From contig JBBRCV010000229.1 in assembly GCA_038204505.1 (NCBI GenBank), positions 1-9,104 on the forward strand: a DNA stretch of 9,104 bases. The letters are read 5' to 3'. This stretch comes from Timaviella sp038204505 (lineage in GTDB: Bacteria; Cyanobacteriota; Cyanobacteriia; Elainellales; Elainellaceae). Position numbers and translations under genes: made by a program. The notes under the pieces are model-generated. The model worked only from the letters and a program-made list of their open reading frames with translations, did no database searches and had not been told where the DNA came from. Shown here piece by piece: positions 5,212 through 9,104 of this stretch (its first letter is position 1; every line of letters starts with the position of its first letter).

Positions 5212-5390
5212 ATCGTAAAAACACTTACTCAAAACTTCAATTGAAAGAATTCGATTGGTGAAGATTACACAAAGTGACTTTATTTTTCTAGTCTCTCTCA
5301 AAGCTACAAGGTTATGTTCATTTACATTAATCTACAGTCTCGGAAATCGTTCCTGACCTCTCATTGCCCCTCCCATATCAGAGCGTAACC

Positions 5391-5741
5391 ATGCTAACAA
5401 TCTCAAACGTCCTTACCCATTCCAGAGTGAAAATCGTTGAAATTCAGGGAGATATTAATGCAGAAAATGCAGCCGAAATAGGGCAGTATTTGGTAGACAT
5501 GGTCTCTGCTCAAGAGAATTCTTCACTGATGGTCGATATGAGCAAGGTCATAGCACTAGATAGTGCCGGGTTGATGATTTTGGTGTCTATACTAACGCTG
5601 GCACAGCAATTGAATAAGCAGTTTGGGCTATTCGGAGTTTCTGCTTCTGTTCGTATTATTTTTGAATTAACTCAGCTCGATCGCGTGTTCAAGATTTTGG
5701 AAAGTCACCCATCCCCAGAACTAGACTTGGTAGCCGCGTAG
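5391..5741 (+). CDS. STAS-domain protein, anti-sigma factor antagonist type
   Basis: The 116-residue product from the ATG at 5391 is a single STAS domain of the SpoIIAA/RsbV class. These proteins bind anti-sigma kinases or related partners and are switched by serine phosphorylation. Visible hallmarks are the first beta-strand KIVEIQGDINAENA (14-27) and MVDMSKVIALDSAGLMIL (47-64), in which Ser58 of DSAGL is the expected phosphorylation site. A C-terminal helix, FELTQLDRVFKIL, covers 91-103. An upstream in-frame TTG at 5364 could add nine residues, but the ATG fits the domain edge better. No kinase or phosphatase gene is adjacent, so the partner is elsewhere, as is common in cyanobacteria. The 5' region is long and contains NtcA-like sites, hence nitrogen-dependent expression is possible but unproven. 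Confidence 0.9.
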   Translation: MLTISNVLTHSRVKIVEIQGDINAENAAEIGQYLVDMVSAQENSSLMVDMSKVIALDSAGLMILVSILTLAQQLNKQFGLFGVSASVRIIFELTQLDRVFKILESHPSPELDLVAA

Positions 5742-5768
5742 GGTGTTATTGGGGCTGATTGCTGGCTG

Positions 5769-5838
5769 AATGAACCTGGTCTAACTCTGTTAATTGTGCC
5801 GTTCTTGACTATAGTGGACTATTGAAACCCAGTTCATT
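5769..5838. repeat. Imperfect inverted repeat around the radical SAM gene promoter
   Basis: AATGAACCTGG (5769-5779) pairs with CCAGTTCATT (5829-5838): ten base pairs with one bulged C. The roughly 49-base loop contains the TATAGT box. It resembles in plan, but not in sequence, the repeat around the nadA promoter. No T-run follows, so it is not an intrinsic terminator of the STAS gene. Confidence 0.4.
5787..5815 (+). promoter_or_regulatory. Candidate promoter of the radical SAM gene
   Basis: TATAGT (5810-5815, 5 of 6 to TATAAT) has CTGTTA (5787-5792, 3 of 6) at 17 bases spacing. A start near 5822 would leave a leader of about 30 bases. No intrinsic terminator separates the STAS gene from this gene, so read-through is also possible. 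Confidence 0.4.
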
Positions 5839-5853
5839 AAGAGCGTGATTACC

Positions 5854-8499
5854 GTGGCAGTTGCAGTTGACCAGCTATTAACTCCAGAAATTTCTCGCCC
5901 TGCTCGTTATTTGGGTAATGAGTTGGGGGCTGTTCATAAGGCGTGGGAAGCCGCAACGGTTCGCTGGGTTTTGACCTATCCCGAAGTGTATGAGGTCGGT
6001 GCTTCTAATTTAGGGCACATCATTCTTTATAGTATTTTGAATGTTCAGCCGAGGCAGTCGTGCGATCGCGCCTATCTTCCCGCTGCCGACCTGTCACAGC
6101 AACTCCGCGCTACTCAAACGCCATTGTTTGCTGTGGAATCGAAGCGATCGCTTACCGACTTCGACATTCTGGGCTTTAGCCTCAGCTACGAGCTAGGGGC
6201 AACCAATATTTTAGAAATGCTAGACCTGGCAGGCATTCCGCTGACCTGGAAAGAGCGCAATGCGATCGGGGTCTGGAATGTCGAGCAAGGCAGTTATCCC
6301 CTGATCTTTGCAGGTGGACAGACTGCTACCTCTAACCCAGAGCCTTATGCCGATTTTTTAGACTTTGTGGCGCTAGGCGATGGTGAAGAACTTCTTCCCG
6401 AAATTGGTCTAATCCTAGAGCAGGGAAAACTGGCAGGGCTAAGCCGAGAAGAACTGTTGCTAGATCTGGCACAAGTGCCCGGAGTCTACGTGCCTCGGTT
6501 TTACGATATGGCAGCGGATGGGTCGGTTGTGCCCAATCGGTCGGATGTGCCTGAGCGGGTGTTGCGACGGGTAGCGACTCCTATCCCGGCATATTCTATT
6601 GGATTAGTGCCTTACGTTGAGACGGTGCATGATCGGCTGACCATTGAAATTCGGCGCGGCTGCACGAGAGGCTGTCGCTTTTGCCAGCCCGGAATGCTGA
6701 CTCGCCCCGCGCGAGATGTGGAGCCAGCGCAAGTGGTGGAGGCGATCGAGCAGGGAATGCGGGCAACGGGGTACAACGAGTTTTCTTTGCTTTCTTTAAG
6801 CTGTTCGGATTATTTGGCATTGCCAGCGGTTGGGGTAGAGATTAAAAATCGCCTCAAAGATGACAATATTTCTCTCTCTTTGCCCAGTCAGCGGGTCGAT
6901 CGCTTTGACGAAAATATTGCCAACATTCTGGGCGGCACTCGGCAAGGCGGACTGACGTTTGCCCCAGAAGCTGGAACGCAACGGATGCGCGACATTATTA
7001 ATAAGGGGCTAAATAATGAGGAGCTATTGCGCGGGGTCAAAACGGCATTCGAGCAAGGCTGGGACAAGGTTAAGCTCTATTTTATGATTGGACTTCCTGG
7101 CGAAACTGATGAAGACGTATTGGGAATTGCCGAGACGATGCGTTGGCTCCAGCGGGAATGCGGCAGCCGAGGTCGTAAGCGCATGAGTTTTAATGTGACG
7201 ATTTCTAACTTTACGCCGAAGCCTCATACCCCGTTCCAGTGGCACTCGGTGTCTAAGAGCGAGTTTAAGCGGAAGCAGCGGTTGTTGCGCGAAGAATTTC
7301 ATACGATTCGGGGGTTGAAAGTCAACTTTACGGATGTGCGAATTTCGGCAATGGAGGATTTTGTGGGACGGGGCGATCGCCGCTTAGCTCCAGTGATTCG
7401 TCGCGCCTGGGAGTTGGGTGCAGGCATGGATGCTTGGTGGGAAAGCCTGGAACGAGCATATTCAGCCTGGACAGATGCGATCGCTGAGTCTAACTTGACC
7501 TGGAAGTATCGACAGGTGGAAAGCGGCGAGTGGAATATTTTTCAGGAGCAGGCGGCGGATGAGGTTCCAGCAACGATCTCGTATGATGCCCCTTTGCCGT
7601 GGGATCATATTGATACCGGAATTGACAAAGAATGGCTGAAGGCGGACTTACAGAAGGCACTTGAGGCGGCGATCGTTCCCGACTGTTCGTTTGATGGTTG
7701 TTCTCATTGCGGCGTATGCGGCACTGATTTTGGTCACAATGTGGTAGTGCCGCCGATGCCCATTCCTGAATTCACGGGGCAGTTTGTACCGAATGTGGAA
7801 CGGGTGCAGCGAGTCAGGGTTTGGTTTGGGAAGTTAGGCAATATGGCGTTAACTAGCCATCTTGACCTCGTTCGTTTGTTTGATCGGGCATTGCGACGGG
7901 CAGCGCTGCCAATTAGTTTTTCGGGTGGATTTCATCCCAGTCCTAAGTTTGCGTTAGCGAATGCTTTGTCGCTGGGCACTACCAGTTCAGGAGAAATCAT
8001 TGATTTTGACCTGACTCGATTGATCGATCTAGATGAGTTTCAAGTAAAGTTAGCGGCGCAGCTTTCGCCAGATATGCCCATCTATCGTGTAGAAGAGGTT
8101 GCGCCCAAGTCACCCTCTGCAACTCAGCTTTTAGAAAAGGCAGAGTATTGGATTACGGTGAGTTCCTCGGAAGCTGCGGATTGGCAAACCTGGGTCGATG
8201 CGATCTTGGCGGCAGAGGAGATTACAATGGAACAGACGACAAAATCAGGTCAAGTCAAGCAGGTAAATTTGTGCGATCGCCTGTTTGCCCTAGAGCTGCT
8301 CTCGCCCAATACTGAACTTCCTAAGTTCGTTCCTGCTTCATCCGAGGCTTGGGCAACCCTCCGCTATGTGGGTAGTTGCCAGAACGATGGCACCTTGTTA
8401 CGCCCTGAACACGTCATTTACCTATTAGAGCAAGTTTCTCAGCAAGAAGTTCACCTGGTTCATGCCCATCGTCAGCAGCTACTCTTGGCTGAAATTTGA
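5854..8499 (+). CDS. B12-binding-like radical SAM protein (TIGR03960) fused to a DUF2344 domain (TIGR03936)
   Basis: The 881-residue protein has three parts. The N-terminal region (to about 240) is B12-binding-like, with LGFSLSYE (106-113), a GGQT near 154 and GDGEE near 175. The radical SAM core carries the CxxxCxxC cluster motif (C270, C274, C277 in RRGCTRGCRFC) and IGLPGE at 412-417. The C-terminal DUF2344 domain runs from about 652 to 860. Between core and DUF2344 lies a second cysteine group, C611-x4-C616-x2-C619-x2-C622. In many bacteria the two halves are separate neighbouring genes; here they are one chain. The reaction is unknown; the repeated neighbourhood with RNase E/G suggests RNA or ribosome modification. 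The GTG at 5854 (MAVAV) is preferred over the GTG at 5845, because AAGAG lies ten bases before it and relatives begin alike. rne follows. Confidence 0.9.
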   Translation: MAVAVDQLLTPEISRPARYLGNELGAVHKAWEAATVRWVLTYPEVYEVGASNLGHIILYSILNVQPRQSCDRAYLPAADLSQQLRATQTPLFAVESKRSLTDFDILGFSLSYELGATNILEMLDLAGIPLTWKERNAIGVWNVEQGSYPLIFAGGQTATSNPEPYADFLDFVALGDGEELLPEIGLILEQGKLAGLSREELLLDLAQVPGVYVPRFYDMAADGSVVPNRSDVPERVLRRVATPIPAYSIGLVPYVETVHDRLTIEIRRGCTRGCRFCQPGMLTRPARDVEPAQVVEAIEQGMRATGYNEFSLLSLSCSDYLALPAVGVEIKNRLKDDNISLSLPSQRVDRFDENIANILGGTRQGGLTFAPEAGTQRMRDIINKGLNNEELLRGVKTAFEQGWDKVKLYFMIGLPGETDEDVLGIAETMRWLQRECGSRGRKRMSFNVTISNFTPKPHTPFQWHSVSKSEFKRKQRLLREEFHTIRGLKVNFTDVRISAMEDFVGRGDRRLAPVIRRAWELGAGMDAWWESLERAYSAWTDAIAESNLTWKYRQVESGEWNIFQEQAADEVPATISYDAPLPWDHIDTGIDKEWLKADLQKALEAAIVPDCSFDGCSHCGVCGTDFGHNVVVPPMPIPEFTGQFVPNVERVQRVRVWFGKLGNMALTSHLDLVRLFDRALRRAALPISFSGGFHPSPKFALANALSLGTTSSGEIIDFDLTRLIDLDEFQVKLAAQLSPDMPIYRVEEVAPKSPSATQLLEKAEYWITVSSSEAADWQTWVDAILAAEEITMEQTTKSGQVKQVNLCDRLFALELLSPNTELPKFVPASSEAWATLRYVGSCQNDGTLLRPEHVIYLLEQVSQQEVHLVHAHRQQLLLAEI

Positions 8500-8500
8500 G

Positions 8501-8540
8501 ACATTTTAAGATTTCTAGAGATTTCTTATTGAAATGTTTT
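8501..8540 (+). terminator. Weak candidate terminator after the radical SAM gene
   Basis: ACATTTTAAG (8501-8510) pairs with CTTA and AAATGT (8525-8528 and 8532-8537) with a three-base bulge, followed by TTT. The stem is entirely AT-rich apart from a few pairs and the U-run is short, so termination would be inefficient at best. Confidence 0.2.
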
Positions 8541-8572
8541 ATATCATTCGTAGCGTAAGAGGGTCTCTGCGT

Positions 8573-8578
8573 TATAAT
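8573..8578 (+). promoter_or_regulatory. TATAAT -10 element, probable rne promoter
   Basis: A perfect TATAAT stands 74 bases after the radical SAM stop. I find no good -35 at 16-18 bases, so it would be a -10-dependent promoter or need an activator. The start would be near 8585. Confidence 0.4.
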
Positions 8579-8600
8579 GCTTTGCAAGAGAAGCTGAATG

Positions 8601-8615
8601 TGAGCGAAACGCTCA
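8601..8615 (+). other. Short perfect hairpin near the 5' end of the rne leader
   Basis: TGAGCG-AAA-CGCTCA forms six perfect pairs with an AAA loop. It would lie about 16 bases from the predicted 5' end of the rne transcript, where such hairpins can shield the end from 5'-sensing nucleases. Confidence 0.45.
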
Positions 8616-8701
8616 GGTTGCTGCCAGTAGTCTTCGGCATTGCATCTTGAGCCTAGTTTACTTCCGCCAAGCCTTTGATTTCAATTCGATCGCTGGGTGT
8701 C

Positions 8702-8732
8702 CTTTTTTATAGATCAGTCGTCTATAAAAAAG
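8702..8732 (+). other. AU-rich hairpin with U6 and A6 arms in the rne leader
   Basis: CTTTTTTATAGA (8702-8713) and TCTATAAAAAAG (8721-8732) are exact reverse complements; one G-U pair and a CAGTC loop close the top. All but a few of the twelve perfect pairs are A-U. A U-run and an A-run in one hairpin would give single-stranded AU-rich targets for RNase E whenever it opens. Confidence 0.6.
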
Positions 8733-8734
8733 CG

Positions 8735-8761
8735 GGTGATACAGTCGCTGACTGGATCATC
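8735..8761 (+). other. Second leader hairpin, directly after the AU-rich one
   Basis: GGTGAT (8735-8740) pairs with ATCATC (8756-8761) with one G-U. After one A/G mismatch, CAGTC (8742-8746) pairs with GACTG (8750-8754) around a GCT loop. The stem is thus 11 pairs and clearly more stable than the preceding AU-rich hairpin. Confidence 0.55.
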
Positions 8762-8908
8762 GCCGTGGTCAATCGTTGTGGAACTGTTTGTTCCGTCACA
8801 TTTTCAAGGGCTTTCCCTACCTGAGAATTGATTCTAGGCAGGCATGATTATGCTTTCCTTCTCATCATGTCAGAATTTTTCGTATTTACCCCGTACTAAG
8901 TCGTAGCG

Positions 8909-8938
8909 TGGATGGCGTTTGTGAAGCCATTGCCTCCA
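8909..8938 (+). other. Hairpin shortly before the rne ribosome site
   Basis: TGGA and TGGC (8909-8916) pair with GCCA (8926-8929) and TCCA (8935-8938), with a five-base bulge on the right side. It ends 15 bases before the GAGGA Shine-Dalgarno, so it does not cover the ribosome site but could influence access to it. Confidence 0.35.
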
Positions 8939-8964
8939 TGACTACCAGTTTTTGAGGAACTTGA

Positions 8965-9104
8965 ATGTCAAAGCAAATTATTATTGCCGAACAGCATCGG
9001 ATCGCCGCCGTTTTTTCAGAAGATCAAATTCAAGAGTTAATTGTTGCTAAGGGCAGTCACCAGGTTGGAGATATTTATCTAGGCATTGTTGAAAATGTCC
9101 TCCC
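8965..9104 (+). CDS. rne: Ribonuclease E/G, N-terminal fragment (runs off the window)
   Basis: The ATG at 8965 has the Shine-Dalgarno GAGGA (8954-8958) six bases upstream. The 46 visible codons begin MSKQIIIAEQHRIAAVFSED and continue through QELIVAKG to GDIYLGIVENVL, where the S1 RNA-binding domain starts. This is the typical beginning of the cyanobacterial RNase E/G endoribonuclease, which cleaves AU-rich single-stranded RNA in mRNA decay and rRNA and tRNA processing. Catalytic residues lie beyond the window, so RNase E and RNase G cannot be formally separated; cyanobacteria usually have one such enzyme. The gene follows the radical SAM/DUF2344 gene on the same strand, probably with its own promoter and a long leader. 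Confidence 0.92.
   Translation, partial: MSKQIIIAEQHRIAAVFSEDQIQELIVAKGSHQVGDIYLGIVENVL

Larger units (their letters stand above)
4843..5390. other. AT-rich non-coding region with NtcA-type promoter and repeats
   Basis: No ORF with convincing amino-acid pattern or ribosome site is seen on either strand in these 548 bases. They contain an NtcA-type promoter (4966-5007), a palindrome and hairpin (5029-5060), and a diverged direct repeat with two more GTA-N8-TAC dyads (5128-5211). About 180 bases of featureless AT-rich DNA then lead to the STAS gene. The last part must contain or adjoin the STAS leader, but I could not pick a good promoter there. Confidence 0.6.
8500..8964 (+). other. Intergenic region and probable long structured leader of rne
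   Basis: These 465 bases hold no ORF with supporting signals. They contain a weak AT-rich hairpin after the radical SAM stop, a TATAAT box at 8573, and then several hairpins up to the strong Shine-Dalgarno GAGGA at 8954. If TATAAT is used, the rne leader is about 380 bases. Long structured leaders are known for RNase E genes, where E. coli rne is autoregulated through leader cleavage by its own product. The same logic is an inference here. Confidence 0.6.

Noticed and set aside
5364..5390. TTG start adding nine residues to the STAS protein
   Set aside because: The extra residues fall outside the domain, and an ATG lies at the expected edge.
6596..7302. Minus-strand ORFs opposite the radical SAM gene
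   Set aside because: They are low-complexity Arg/Pro/Ser-rich shadows of a conserved coding sequence.
8703..8731. The 11-bp AT hairpin as an intrinsic terminator of the radical SAM gene
   Set aside because: It has no GC-rich stem and is followed by GCGGG on the plus strand and GGACACC on the minus strand, not by a U-run, so it fails on both strands.

Overview
The window looks like chromosomal DNA of a cyanobacterium, probably a filamentous type. The octamer GCGATCGC (HIP1) occurs at least twelve times in 9.1 kb, against about 0.14 expected by chance. The recognisable proteins also read as cyanobacterial versions of their families. No phage, transposase, CRISPR, tRNA or rRNA sequence is visible, and I see no large undescribed gene system. 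The interesting material is in small ORFs and in the non-coding DNA.

Layout. At the left edge a 31-residue hydrophobic mini-protein (minus strand, 35-130) has a good Shine-Dalgarno and a plausible promoter. It is divergent from a sugar-type ABC permease (298-1194), which is followed after 10 bases by sfsA (1205-1927). nadA (quinolinate synthase, 2037-2999) has its own consensus-like promoter inside a long imperfect inverted repeat. It converges, with only 9 bases between, on a proline iminopeptidase gene (minus strand, 3009-3956). A conserved-looking hypothetical gene (4034-4456) then converges on a minus-strand pair of very small genes (4494-4688 and 4723-4842).

The 548 bases from 4843 to 5390 contain no convincing gene. 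They hold a canonical NtcA-type promoter (GTA-N8-TAC-N22-TAN3T, 4966-5007), a short palindrome and hairpin just downstream, and a diverged direct repeat that brings two more GTA-N8-TAC dyads. Several 15-bp tandem duplications crowd the neighbouring 4067-4688 stretch, and no HIP1 octamer occurs between 3939 and 6061. This part therefore differs in texture from its flanks.

To the right are a single-domain STAS protein (5391-5741), a large B12-binding/radical SAM protein fused to a DUF2344 domain (5854-8499), and the first 46 codons of RNase E/G (8965 to the window edge). The last two are separated by a 465-base region with a TATAAT box and several hairpins, best read as a long structured rne leader. 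The radical SAM/DUF2344 gene beside an RNase E/G gene is a recurring bacterial arrangement and suggests an RNA- or ribosome-related job. The other genes are single-gene or two-gene transcription units without an obvious common pathway.
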